A DNA stretch of 64,000 nucleotides from an uncultured Oceanospirillales bacterium (GCA_913055655.1 CAJXKA010000001.1:434001-498000), one strand, 5' to 3'; counted from the stretch's first letter, positions 52,451-61,042 are shown. Numbers and translations are program-made. Notes: generated by a model not told the origin, from the letters alone.

Positions 52451-53325
52451 GAGGGTGCTCCATGTTGACCATTGTTGTCGGTGTCTTCGGGCAGTTCGAG
52501 TCGGCCAAGTTCGGCCAGCGCGCCGGGTCCGGCGCCGGGCTGGTAGACCGGGTAACGGACGTCGGCGTCACGGAAGTTCTTCAGTGCCTGGACGGTGGAA
52601 TGCAGGCCGCGTTCGCGGGTGCGTCGCACGTGATTGAAATCCAGCTCAAGGGCGATGATCTCGCGCGTAGTCGCGGCCTGGTGCAGGACATTGCCGTCCG
52701 GGCCGACGACGATCGAGCGGCCATAGCCCAGCTTGCCGGCCACGTTGATATTGACGATGTAGGCCTGGTTGCAGGCTGCGCTCGCCCGTGCGATCGCCAG
52801 CTCGACATCACGGTCGATGGTGTTGGTCAGCGTCGGCACGATGATCGTCTCGGCGCCCATCCACACCAACTGGCGGACCATTTCCGGGAACCACATGTCG
52901 AAGCAGATCATCAGGCCGATTCGGCCGGCGCCCGGCACGTCAAAGACGCAGAAATCCTCGCCGCGCCGGACGCCGTTCTCGTAGGGCATGAACGGGTAAC
53001 GCTTGTCATAGCGCGCGACGATCTCGCCGGTCGGGTCAATGACGGGGGCCGTGTTGAACACCGCGTTGCCACGACGTTCGAACAGCGAACCCGGGATCAG
53101 CCAGACGCCGTGCTCACGGGCGGCGGCGCGGAAACGGGCCTCGGTGTCACTGCCCGGTGCGACGGCGTGCTCGGTGGCCGGGCCACGGGTGCAAAGCTCC
53201 GGCAGGATCACCATGCGAACCCAGGGAAAGCGCTTTTTGACCTGTGCGATCTCTGTTTCCAGGGTGTCCAGGTTGTCGTCGGCGCACAGTTCCAGTTGCA
53301 GGCCGGCGATGGGCAGGTGGCTCAT
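52447..53325 (-). CDS. Carbon-nitrogen hydrolase (nitrilase superfamily amidase)
   Basis: 292 residues. The Glu-Lys-Cys triad is visible: Glu in MVILPELCTRG (about 43), Lys in ARYDKRYPF (about 110) and Cys in LMICFDMWFPE (about 141). SLFERRGNAVFNTAPVIDPTGEIVARYDK is typical of N-carbamoyl-amino-acid/putrescine amidases and other amidases of this superfamily, not nitrile hydrolases. No signal peptide, so cytosolic. First gene after the direct repeats; ATGA coupling to the receptor. Confidence 0.9.
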   Translation of the reverse strand: MSHLPIAGLQLELCADDNLDTLETEIAQVKKRFPWVRMVILPELCTRGPATEHAVAPGSDTEARFRAAAREHGVWLIPGSLFERRGNAVFNTAPVIDPTGEIVARYDKRYPFMPYENGVRRGEDFCVFDVPGAGRIGLMICFDMWFPEMVRQLVWMGAETIIVPTLTNTIDRDVELAIARASAACNQAYIVNINVAGKLGYGRSIVVGPDGNVLHQAATTREIIALELDFNHVRRTRERGLHSTVQALKNFRDADVRYPVYQPGAGPGALAELGRLELPEDTDNNGQHGAPS

Positions 53326-53394
53326 GCGTTCTCCTTGATGGCCGCGCCACGGTGGCGACGACTCGAACGCTTTTCAGGCTAGCAACGTGCCGGG

Positions 53395-53432
53395 AGGCGA
53401 AATAGGGCCAGTTAGAAGGGCGCTATGGGGCC
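53395..53432 (-). promoter_or_regulatory. Two direct repeats, probable MocR operator
   Basis: The minus strand has GGCCCCATAGCGCCC (53418-53432) and GGCCCTATTTCGCCT (53395-53409): 11 of 15 bases equal, 23 bp start to start (two helix turns). Direct repeats spaced by whole helical turns are usual MocR/PdxR targets. One repeat overlaps the mocR stop codon; the other is 70 bases before the nitrilase start. Confidence 0.55.
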
Positions 53433-55252
53433 AGATTGTCGGGTGGAATGTCGATCTCGGCCGCATCGACCAGGTGGCCGCCGGGCCGCCACCAGCGGAT
53501 CTGGCGGTCTTCCAGGGTCACTTCCAGGCGACTTGTCTCACCGTAACCCCAGCGCGACCATTGCCGGCAGTACAGGTCGCCTTCCAGCCACCAGCGACCC
53601 TCGTCGCGGTCTTCATCGGCGTAACCGGCGCGCCCGCTCATGCGGCCGTCGGCATGCAGCTCGATAGTGCAGGGGTCGCCGTAGAACGTGCGGTACTGGA
53701 TGACCGCGCCGGGCAGCAACCGGGCCATCGACGTGCCGTCGAGGCGGTGCGGGTGATCATTGGCGAGCGTCTGCACCTGGTCACCGCGCAGTTCGCGAAC
53801 CAGGCGATGGAGTTCCCGTACGCCATCGCGAATGCGCTCCTCGGGCAGGGAGGTCACGCCCATGCGGAAGAAATTGCGCGAGCCGGGCGCGGTGCCGTAA
53901 TAGGGCGTGTCCGGCTCGACCAGGATGCCGCGACGGGCCGCGGCGGCGACCAGTCGCGTCACCGGCAGGTCGTCCGGCGCACGCACCCACAGCGAGGTGC
54001 CGCCACGGGTCGGCAGGGTGATCTCGGAATCCCGGTAATAGTGATTCAGGGCCTGGCGCAGTGCGTCCCAGCGCCTTCCGAGCACGCGGTGCAGGCGCGC
54101 GGTGGCGGCGTCGTAGTGACCCAGTGAAAGGAACAGCGCCGCGGTGCGCTGCGTCATCAGGCTGGGCCGGCCCACCACCAGGCGCCGCAGCCGTCGTGCT
54201 TCGCGGATGACTGCCGGCGGGGCGACGAGAAAGCCCAGCCTCAGGCCGGGCGACAGCATTCTCGGCAGGCCCGAGACGTACACCACGCGGCCCTCGCGAT
54301 CCATGCCGCGCAAGGCCGGGTGCGGGTGGCCGAGAAAGTTGTGCTCGGTCTCAAAATCATTCTCCACCACCAGGGCACCGGAGCGCCGGGCCAGGCCCAG
54401 CAGCGCCGTGCGACGCGCCTGGTCCATGGTCACCGCGGTCGGCACCTGGTGGCTGGGCGTGACGAAAATGACGTCGGCACGGGGCAGGTCGCCATCCAGC
54501 CGCAGGCCGTTGCCATCCAGCGGCTGGTGCAGCAGGCGCGCACCGGCCAGCGCCAGCAACTGTCGCAGCCTTGGGTTGCCCGGTTCTTCGACCGCCACGG
54601 TGGTATTGCCGTCCACCAGCAGGCGGGTCAGCAGGTAAAGGGCGTTTTGCTCGCCGCTGGTGATCAGGATTTCGTCGGCGCCAGCCGTGATGCCGCGCCG
54701 GGGCAGCATCTTGGTGCGGATCTGTTCGATGAGTTCGGGGTCGTCGCTGTCGCCGCCCGTGGCGCCTTCCTGTTCCACGATGCGGCTGCCCTGTGCCAGT
54801 CGGCTCGCCTCGCGCCACTGCGCCGTTGGGTACAGCGAGGCATCAAAGTGTCCGTCGATAAACGGGTAGGGGTGGCGCTGCCACTCGGGCGGCACCCGGA
54901 AAATATCGGCCTCGGGGGTGGTGCGCCGGATGACGCCGGCCCAGCGCGCTTCCTGCGCCGCTGACGGTTTGCTTCGGCCCATGTGCCCTACACGGCCTTC
55001 CAGCGCATGCGTGCTGACGAAGATGCCGCTGCGCGCCCGCGATTCCACCAGGCCGTCGGCCGCGAGTCGCTCGTAGGCCAGGGCCACGGTGTTGCGGGCC
55101 ACGCCGAGCTGGTCGGCCAGCCCACGCGAGGATGGCAGCCGGCTGCCCGGCGGGAATGCACCGCCCAGGATGCCTTCAACGAGTTTCTGCCGGATCTGGC
55201 CCTGCAGGTTCAGCGGGCTGTCCGGGTCAAGGAAGATCAGCGGTTCGGCCAT
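53423..55252 (-). CDS. MocR/GntR-type regulator with mutated PLP site and extra C-terminal domain
   Basis: 609 residues; usual MocR length is about 450-500. Residues 10-80 are a GntR winged helix (LPSSRGLADQLGVARNTVALAYERLAADGLVESR). Residues 120-480 are a fold-type I aminotransferase domain (FVTPSHQVPTAVTMDQARR, VVENDFETEHNF). The motif that normally reads SFSKxLxPGLRLG, with the PLP-binding Lys, here reads SGLPRMLSPGLRLG, with Arg (codon AGA) for Lys. The last 110 residues form an added beta-rich domain (CTIELHADGRMSGRAGYADEDRD, RWWLEGDLYCRQW) resembling DUF995-like ligand-binding modules. It is placed four bases after smpB and directly before the nitrilase operon. Confidence 0.88.
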   Translation of the reverse strand: MAEPLIFLDPDSPLNLQGQIRQKLVEGILGGAFPPGSRLPSSRGLADQLGVARNTVALAYERLAADGLVESRARSGIFVSTHALEGRVGHMGRSKPSAAQEARWAGVIRRTTPEADIFRVPPEWQRHPYPFIDGHFDASLYPTAQWREASRLAQGSRIVEQEGATGGDSDDPELIEQIRTKMLPRRGITAGADEILITSGEQNALYLLTRLLVDGNTTVAVEEPGNPRLRQLLALAGARLLHQPLDGNGLRLDGDLPRADVIFVTPSHQVPTAVTMDQARRTALLGLARRSGALVVENDFETEHNFLGHPHPALRGMDREGRVVYVSGLPRMLSPGLRLGFLVAPPAVIREARRLRRLVVGRPSLMTQRTAALFLSLGHYDAATARLHRVLGRRWDALRQALNHYYRDSEITLPTRGGTSLWVRAPDDLPVTRLVAAAARRGILVEPDTPYYGTAPGSRNFFRMGVTSLPEERIRDGVRELHRLVRELRGDQVQTLANDHPHRLDGTSMARLLPGAVIQYRTFYGDPCTIELHADGRMSGRAGYADEDRDEGRWWLEGDLYCRQWSRWGYGETSRLEVTLEDRQIRWWRPGGHLVDAAEIDIPPDNLAP

Positions 55253-55256
55253 GCGC

Positions 55257-55736
55257 TCAGCCGTGCTTCAGGATGCGGTCCTTCTGGCGCGCCCAGTCGC
55301 GATCGCGTTCCGTTTTGCGCTTATCGTGCTGCTTTTTGCCCGTAGCCACGCCGATCTCGATTTTCGCGCGGCCTTTCGACCAGTACATGGCCGTCGGCAC
55401 CACGGTTTTCCCCTTGCGGTCGACCAGCCCGCCCAGGCGGTCAATTTCGCGACGGTGCAGCAACAGGCGCCGGGTCCTGAGCGGGTCCGGCGTGATATGC
55501 GTGGACACGGTCTGCAACGGGTCGATACGGCAGCCGAACAGCCAGGCCTGGTTGTCCTTGAACAGGATATAGCTGTCCGCGAACTGCACCCGGCCTTCGC
55601 GCAGGGACTTCACTTCCCAGCCTTCCAGCGACAGGCCGGCCTCGAAGCGTTCCTCGATGTGGTATTCGTAGCGGGCGCGTTTGTTCAGCGCGATGGTTTT
55701 CTGGCCGTCGCCCGCGCCCTTGTTCTTGGCGTTCAT
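55257..55736 (-). CDS. smpB: SsrA-binding protein SmpB
   Basis: 159 residues. [33 protein letters not shown], the [38 protein letters not shown] core and the basic tail [14 protein letters not shown] are plain SmpB. It brings tmRNA to stalled ribosomes. ATG 55734-55736 is chosen because the conserved protein begins there; a long upstream in-frame extension is antisense to ratA and is rejected. Divergent from ratA, as in many gammaproteobacteria. Confidence 0.95.
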   Translation of the reverse strand: MNAKNKGAGDGQKTIALNKRARYEYHIEERFEAGLSLEGWEVKSLREGRVQFADSYILFKDNQAWLFGCRIDPLQTVSTHITPDPLRTRRLLLHRREIDRLGGLVDRKGKTVVPTAMYWSKGRAKIEIGVATGKKQHDKRKTERDRDWARQKDRILKHG

Positions 55737-55832
55737 TCGTCTTTGCACTGTTTGATCGCGACCGGGTATTGTAAGGGATGGCCCACACCGGGCGCGTGGT
55801 ATATTTGCGCCGCACCCGAGAAAGACCCCGAT

Positions 55833-56261
55833 ATGGACATCAGCCGTACCGCACTCGTTCCCTTCACGCCGGACCAGATGTACCGCCTGGTCGAGGATGT
55901 GAACGCCTATCCCGAATTCCTCAGCTGGTGTACCGGTGCCGAGGTGCTGGAACAGGATGACAGCACGCAGACCGCGCGGCTGGACATCGCCGCCGCCGGC
56001 ATCCGCAAGGGATTCACCACCCGCAACCGCCTGGTGCCGGGCGAGCGACTGGACATGAGCCTGGTCGACGGGCCGTTCCGTTCGCTGAACGGCGCCTGGA
56101 CGTTCGAACCGCTCGGCAACGACGGCTGCAAGGTGACGTTGTCGATGTCGTTCGAGACCCTGGGCCTGTTCGGTGGCGCCTTCGGGCGCGGCTTCGCACA
56201 CATTGCCGACCGCCTGGTCGCCGAGTTCACGAAGCGCGCCGAGGCGGTCTATCGCCCGTGA
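55833..56261 (+). CDS. ratA: RatA/Coq10-type START-domain protein
   Basis: 142 residues: [30 protein letters not shown] at the N terminus, [31 protein letters not shown] and a C-terminal helix. It is the polyketide-cyclase/START fold of E. coli RatA (YfjG) and Coq10. Literature disagrees on role: ribosome association versus ubiquinone binding. Pairing with rnfH by a 4-base overlap is conserved. Confidence 0.9.
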   Translation: MDISRTALVPFTPDQMYRLVEDVNAYPEFLSWCTGAEVLEQDDSTQTARLDIAAAGIRKGFTTRNRLVPGERLDMSLVDGPFRSLNGAWTFEPLGNDGCKVTLSMSFETLGLFGGAFGRGFAHIADRLVAEFTKRAEAVYRP

Positions 56262-56554
56262 CCGGGCGCATCCGCGTTGAAGTGACCTACGCGCTGCCGG
56301 AGCGGCAGTGGCTGCTGGCGTTGGATCTCGACGAGAGCGCCACGGTGGCCGATGCGATCGAAGCGTCCGGCATTCGCGAGCAGGTGCCGGACCTGGAAGT
56401 CGACCCCGCCCGGGTCGGTATCTTCGGCAAGAAGACCACGCTGGACCAGCCGCTGCGCAACGGCGACCGTGTCGAGCTTTACCGCCCGCTGCTGATTGAT
56501 CCGAAAGAAGTGCGCCGCGCCCGGGCGCGTGCCCAGCGCGGCGAAGACAGCTGA
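56258..56554 (+). CDS. rnfH: RnfH family ubiquitin-fold protein
   Basis: 98 residues from a GTG in a GTGA overlap with rat[71 protein letters not shown] is the RnfH/UPF0125 signature. Beta-grasp fold; function uncertain despite the name. Confidence 0.92.
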   Translation: MTGRIRVEVTYALPERQWLLALDLDESATVADAIEASGIREQVPDLEVDPARVGIFGKKTTLDQPLRNGDRVELYRPLLIDPKEVRRARARAQRGEDS

Positions 56555-56589
56555 ATCAACGGCCGGGACCCCGGCCGGTCATCCCCCGA

Positions 56590-57258
56590 TCAGGTCCCCG
56601 GCGTCACCAGGTAGGTGAGGGCGCCCGTCGCTTCCTCGATGGCGCGCATCGCGGCCAGCGCATCGGCGCGGTCGGTATAGTTGCCGCTGCGCACGATGTA
56701 ATGTTCCATGCGTCCGTTGACCTGGGTGTAGACATTGGCCTCGTAGCCGGCGGCTTCCAGCGCCGCGGCGCGCTCGTCGGCGGCGTTGCGGTTGTTGAAT
56801 GCGCCAGCCTGCACGGACCAGCCGTCACGCACTTCAGGCGCCCGCGTGGTCGGGATGCCATCGTCGACCAGGTCCACCGGGATGCCATCGGCGGTGGCCG
56901 AGGCCAGCGGCTTCGCGCCGTCGGCGGTCAGCTCTTCCGTACCTTCGCCTTCACGCGCGCCCGTCATAGACACCAGCGCGCCGCTCTCGAATTCCAGTGT
57001 CACCAGCCGGCGCACCGGCTCGCCGCCGCGGCGGCTGAACGAGGAGAGGTAGTCCCAGCGATCCTGGTGGAACGGGTCACGGATGGCCGGCGTGCCCAGC
57101 AGGAACGATACCTGGTTCTTGGTCATGCCCAGCTCCAGCTGGTCCAGGTCGTCCTGCTCGAGCGCATTGCCCTGCTGGATGTTCTGCTTGTAGATGATGT
57201 TGCAACCGGCGCAAAGAAAGAGAACCGCGCAGGTCAGGATCAGCAGGCGCTTTGTCAT
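56590..57258 (-). CDS. bamE: BamE outer-membrane assembly lipoprotein fused to a SPOR-like domain
   Basis: 222 residues; usual BamE is about 110-150. The lipoprotein signal peptide ends LFLCAGC, with the acylated Cys at 19. The BamE core spans about 22-110: IYKQNIQQGNALEQDDLDQLELGMTKNQVSFLLGTP, DRWDYLSSF, VTLEFESGAL. After a linker of about 30 residues, residues 145-220 form a SPOR-type repeat (WSVQAGAFNNRNAADERAAALEAAGYEANVYTQ, HYIVRSGNYTDRADALAAMRAIE). SPOR domains bind denuded peptidoglycan. Divergent from fur, as usual for omlA/bamE. An upstream in-frame extension overlapping fur is rejected. Confidence 0.92.
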   Translation of the reverse strand: MTKRLLILTCAVLFLCAGCNIIYKQNIQQGNALEQDDLDQLELGMTKNQVSFLLGTPAIRDPFHQDRWDYLSSFSRRGGEPVRRLVTLEFESGALVSMTGAREGEGTEELTADGAKPLASATADGIPVDLVDDGIPTTRAPEVRDGWSVQAGAFNNRNAADERAAALEAAGYEANVYTQVNGRMEHYIVRSGNYTDRADALAAMRAIEEATGALTYLVTPGT

Positions 57259-57385
57259 TATTGTCCAGGAATTGGCGAGTGGTACACGAACCGTGAATGA
57301 TACAATGCCGGGACCCCTGCCGCACAGGGGCGAACGTTCAACACCCGCAGGCACGGCCCGCGCAAGAACCAGGAGAAGCACCAAG

Positions 57386-57790
57386 GTGGAAACCGGAAAC
57401 CTTCGCAAAGCCGGGCTGAAAGTCACCCAGCCCCGACGCCTCATCCTCGAACTGCTCGAGCGCCGGCGCTTCAAGCACATGACCGCCGACGACATCTACC
57501 GCGCCCTCACCGACCGCGGCGAAGACATCGGCCTCGCCACCGTCTACCGCGTCCTCAACCAGTTCGAGGCCGCCGGCCTCGTCGTCAAGCACAACTTCGA
57601 AGGCGGCCAGGCCTACTACGAACTCGACTCCGGCGAACACCATGACCACATGGTCTGCGTCCAGACCGGCAAGGTCATTGAGTTCATGAACGAAGAGATT
57701 GAGCGGCTTCAGCACCAGATTGCCGAGGAGCATGGGTACGAGATCGAGGACCACTCTTTGGTGTTGTACGTGCGGCCGAAGGACTCTTGA
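57386..57790 (+). CDS. fur: Ferric uptake regulator
   Basis: 134 residues from a GTG with AGGAG ten bases upstream. Winged helix: LRKAGLKVTQPRRLILELLE, DIGLATVYRVLNQFEAAGLVVKHNF. Metal-binding His/Glu cluster: ESGEHHDHMVCVQTGKVIEF-like. The CxxC structural zinc sites of some Fur proteins are absent (only one Cys), as in Pseudomonas-type Fur. A TACAAT lies at 57301-57306. It probably acts on the Fur-box candidate at 46.8 kb. Confidence 0.95.
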   Translation: METGNLRKAGLKVTQPRRLILELLERRRFKHMTADDIYRALTDRGEDIGLATVYRVLNQFEAAGLVVKHNFEGGQAYYELDSGEHHDHMVCVQTGKVIEFMNEEIERLQHQIAEEHGYEIEDHSLVLYVRPKDS

Positions 57791-57810
57791 GGAATTGGGA
57801 CAGGGTTCTG

Positions 57811-57844
57811 GTAGATCATCACTGCATGTAGATCATCACTGCAT
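57811..57844. repeat. Perfect 17-bp tandem duplication downstream of fur
   Basis: GTAGATCATCACTGCAT occurs twice without spacer, 20 bases after the fur stop and before its terminator. Confidence 0.95.
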
Positions 57845-57890
57845 AATTCGCCAAATGGGTAGCAGGCGCGAAAGCTTTTTGGTTTTCCAG

Positions 57891-57926
57891 GGCAGGCAGG
57901 TCAACGAATAACCTGCCTGCCTTTTT
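57891..57926 (+). terminator. Terminator downstream of fur
   Basis: The perfect 11-bp stem GGCAGGCAGGT / ACCTGCCTGCC with a 9-base loop is followed by TTTTT. It could also act, weakly, for the opposing gene. Confidence 0.9.
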
Positions 57927-57940
57927 GATATTGGCGCGGG

Positions 57941-59212
57941 TTACGGGAGGTCGTACGGCGCGCGCAGGAAGATGGCGTCGTTGACGGGCTCATCGGCGCT
58001 GTCAAGCCAGGCGCCCTGGGCGATGTTGCCGTTGAAGTCGGCCAGTTCGAAGCGAACTTTTTCCGCGCTGTCATCCGCCTGGTAGACGCAATGACCAATG
58101 CCGGTCCTGACCTCGACCTTGCAGGTCAGCGCTGCACCGCCGTTGACGGCCAGGAATCGCCAGCGATTGGTATCCAGCCAGGCGCCTTCGCCAATTAATG
58201 CGGTTTCGCGTTCAAGTTCGGTAGCGCCGTCGTATCGAATCAGCGTCCACTCACCTGAAAAATCCGGCACGGTGACAGGGAACGGCTCTTCGCCCTTGTT
58301 GAAAACCCATCGACGGTAGGGCGTGTAGAACAGGTCGTCCTCGGCGCCGAGTTTCACCGGTGCGGCATCGAATAATGCCCTGACGTGGTTAACATCGTCG
58401 ATGATGAAACTCGCGGACTTCACTTGCTCGGGTACGACGTCAGGCGCTGTGAGGTCGGGCCGGGCGAACTTGATGGCCGGTCCGTTGGCGCTGTTGCTCT
58501 CAATGGTCGCCTGGGAGTAAATCCAGGTGCCAGCGTGGTTGCCTTCCGCGGTCAGCTCCTCGCCATAGGCCAGTTCATAAGCCACCATGCGGTTTCCCTG
58601 CTGTTGTACCAGAAGGCCTTCGTTCGGCCGCTCCTTGCTGATCCAGTAACCCGAGCCCAACCGTGGTGGAATGGCATGTGTGCCGCGCAGCAAGTCTAAC
58701 TCGTGTTGCCAGATGGCAGTCTTGTTCCTGAGGATGGGTGGGTTTGGATTTATCGACCCGACGCCGGTTGTGACCTGGATGTAAAGGCTGGCAGGGAGCG
58801 CTGGGTCCAGGTGATCCCATACGCTGGCGGGTGCGGAAACCTCATATTCAAAGTCGATGGGAAGGTCTGCAAGGTCACAGCTTGGTGGTGAATATGAGCA
58901 CAATTCCTCGCCATCTTCGTTCGTGTGGCAAGACATGGTGTCGCCGCTGATGTAAAGAAAATTCGATGAAAACTCATTCGTCGTTGCGGATCCAAAATTT
59001 GCCGGTGGGCAGACCTGGGTCGCGGTACCCGAGATTCGGACCAGGAAGGGTTCGCCGGGTGTTGGCTTTTGAGGCACCAGTTCAACATCAAGCGTAGTGC
59101 CCGGCATCTGGTGTCCGAAGTAGTAGGCCCCGTCAATCCAAGCACCGTATGTGAGACTCGGGGTGATAAGCGCCATGAATGACAGTGCGGTGAAAGTGGA
59201 AATCCGTTTCAT
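57941..59212 (-). CDS. Secreted hypothetical protein
   Basis: 423 residues, signal peptide TFTALSFMALITPSLTYG. The mature part has several Cys (PSCDL, DTMSCHTNEDGEELC), then repeats of a Gly-Trp/Tyr strand pattern (RLGSGYWISKERPNEGLLVQQQGNRMVAYELAYG; DFSGEWTLIRYDG). This recalls Xanthomonadales/Chromatiales secreted proteins with a 'GxGxWxxxxRxGEG' beta domain, but no function is known. Its codon use is more A+T-rich than its neighbours, hinting at acquisition. It is a lone gene between fur and recN. Confidence 0.7.
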   Translation of the reverse strand: MKRISTFTALSFMALITPSLTYGAWIDGAYYFGHQMPGTTLDVELVPQKPTPGEPFLVRISGTATQVCPPANFGSATTNEFSSNFLYISGDTMSCHTNEDGEELCSYSPPSCDLADLPIDFEYEVSAPASVWDHLDPALPASLYIQVTTGVGSINPNPPILRNKTAIWQHELDLLRGTHAIPPRLGSGYWISKERPNEGLLVQQQGNRMVAYELAYGEELTAEGNHAGTWIYSQATIESNSANGPAIKFARPDLTAPDVVPEQVKSASFIIDDVNHVRALFDAAPVKLGAEDDLFYTPYRRWVFNKGEEPFPVTVPDFSGEWTLIRYDGATELERETALIGEGAWLDTNRWRFLAVNGGAALTCKVEVRTGIGHCVYQADDSAEKVRFELADFNGNIAQGAWLDSADEPVNDAIFLRAPYDLP

Positions 59213-59332
59213 GTCAAAGTCTCCGGTTTTTTTGCATCCAGCCTGACGCTCATTGGCATGTTACTAACGGCGAGCTTAACGCAGGCTGAATGCAACGAAT
59301 GGGGGGTCGAATTGACGAGCGACAGTGGGCCT

Positions 59333-60994
59333 TCAGCTGCTGGCCGCTTGCAGCATTTCCTGCGCATGCGCCCGGCTCTGGTCCGAGATCTTGCCGCCCA
59401 GCATGCGGGCAATTTCCTCGACGCGGTGGTCTTGTTCCAGCAGGTTGGCCTCAACGCGGGTGGCCTGGTCGCTGGCGGCCTTGCTGACGCGCAGCTGGTG
59501 ATCGGCGCGGACGGCGACCTGGGCGAGGTGGGTGACACATAGCGATTGACCGTTTTCGGCGGCGGTGGCCAGCAGGCGGCCGACGGCGTTGGCGGTGTCG
59601 CCGCCGACGCCAGCGTCAACTTCGTCGAAGATTTGGGTGCGGCCGGCACCGCTGGCGGTGGCCACGCGGATGGCCAGCGAAATTCTAGAAAGCTCGCCGC
59701 CGGAGGCAACCTTGGCCAGCGGGCCGGGGGGCATGCCGGCGTTAGCGCTGACCTTGATGTCGATGTCGTCGTCGCCGGTGGCGCGCGGGGTGGCGTCCGC
59801 GTCGGGCTGCACTTCGATGACGAACTTGCCGTCGTCCATGCCCAGTTCGGCCATCAGGGCTTCGACGTTTTTAGCCAAAGTAGCGGCGTGTTTCGCGCGG
59901 GCCTTTGACAGGGTCCCGGCCGCGCTGCGGTAGCCAGCCAGGGCGGATTCGATTTCGCCGGCCAGCGCCTCGCGCCGGCCTTCGCTGGCCTCGGCGGTAT
60001 CCAGCCGGTCGCGTAGCCTGTCGCGCAACGGCGCCAGCGCGTCGATTTCCACGCCGTGTTTGCGCGCCAGGCGGCCCAGGTCCGAAAGTGTGCTGTCCAC
60101 TTGCGACAGGCGCTCGGGATCCAGCTCGCAGCGCTCGCTGGCGTCACGCAGGCTGGCCACGGCTTCCTGGCAGTTGATCAGCGCCTCGTCCAGCATGCTG
60201 CGGGCGGCGGCGATGTCGTCGTCCAGTTCGGCAAAATCCTTCAGGCGCCGGGCGGTGGCGCCCAGGCGCTCGGTGACGCCGTCGTCATCGTCCAGCGCGG
60301 CCACCGCATTGCCCAGCACGCGCTGCAGTTCTTCGGCGTTTGAGAGCAGTTTGTGCTCGTGTTCCAGCGCCGTGACCTCCTCGGCGGGCAGGGCGGTGTC
60401 GTCGAGCTCCTGTAACTGGAAGCGCAGGAACTCGGCCTCGGCAGGGGGCAGGGCGGCGCTGGCTTCCAGGGCTTTCAGCTCCTCGGTAAGCTCGCGCCAC
60501 TTGCCGTATGCCGTTCGCGTAGCTTCAAGTGCCTTGTCGTAGTCGCCGGTCTCGTCCAGCAACTCCAGCTGCCGGCGGCGACCGGTCAGGCGGATGTGCT
60601 CGTTCTGGCCATGGACCTCCACCAGGCGGTGACCCAGGTCGGCCAGCTGCTGCACGGTGACCGGGGTGCCGTTGATCCACGCGGCGGAGCGGCCGTTGGC
60701 GCGGATCACCCGGCGCAGCAGGCATTCGTCGCCGTCGTCGAGTTCGTTGTCACGCAGCCAGGCGGCGGCCTCCGGGTTGCGGGCCAGGTCGAACTGCGCG
60801 TTCAGTTCGGCGCGGTCTTCGCCGGCGCGCACCCAGCTGGCATCCGAACGCGCGCCCAGCAGCAGGCCCAGGGCGTCGACCAGGATCGACTTGCCCGCGC
60901 CGGTCTCGCCCGTGATCACGGTGAAGCCGGGCTTAAAGCCCTGGTCCAGTGACGGCACGATGGCGAAATTGCGAATCTGCAGCTGCGTCAGCAT
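59333..60994 (-). CDS. recN: DNA repair protein RecN
   Basis: 553 residues. SMC-like ATPase: Walker A in VITGETGAGKSILVDALGLLLG, long coiled-coil arms in the middle, and C-terminal signature VASGGELSRISLAIRV and Walker B TQIFDEVDAGVGG. It acts at double-strand breaks. MLTQLQIRNFAIVPSLD is the conserved N terminus, so ATG 60994 is used. It is divergent from grpE, as in many gammaproteobacteria. Confidence 0.95.
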   Translation of the reverse strand: MLTQLQIRNFAIVPSLDQGFKPGFTVITGETGAGKSILVDALGLLLGARSDASWVRAGEDRAELNAQFDLARNPEAAAWLRDNELDDGDECLLRRVIRANGRSAAWINGTPVTVQQLADLGHRLVEVHGQNEHIRLTGRRRQLELLDETGDYDKALEATRTAYGKWRELTEELKALEASAALPPAEAEFLRFQLQELDDTALPAEEVTALEHEHKLLSNAEELQRVLGNAVAALDDDDGVTERLGATARRLKDFAELDDDIAAARSMLDEALINCQEAVASLRDASERCELDPERLSQVDSTLSDLGRLARKHGVEIDALAPLRDRLRDRLDTAEASEGRREALAGEIESALAGYRSAAGTLSKARAKHAATLAKNVEALMAELGMDDGKFVIEVQPDADATPRATGDDDIDIKVSANAGMPPGPLAKVASGGELSRISLAIRVATASGAGRTQIFDEVDAGVGGDTANAVGRLLATAAENGQSLCVTHLAQVAVRADHQLRVSKAASDQATRVEANLLEQDHRVEEIARMLGGKISDQSRAHAQEMLQAASS

Positions 60995-61042
60995 GGATGC
61001 GATTCTAGTGGATGGCCGTGGTGCGCGACCAGCGGCAAGTTG

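Noticed and set aside
55737-56201. Long N-terminal extension of SmpB
   Set aside because: It is antisense to ratA and not SmpB-like; the conserved protein starts at 55736.
55833-56261. RatA as a toxin of a toxin-antitoxin pair
   Set aside because: The ratA-rnfH pair is a widespread core locus with a START-fold protein. The toxin label is not supported by this sequence.
57259-57495. N-terminal extension of bamE to an upstream start
   Set aside because: It would overlap fur antisense and place the lipobox 98 residues in. The lipoprotein start at 57258 fits the family.
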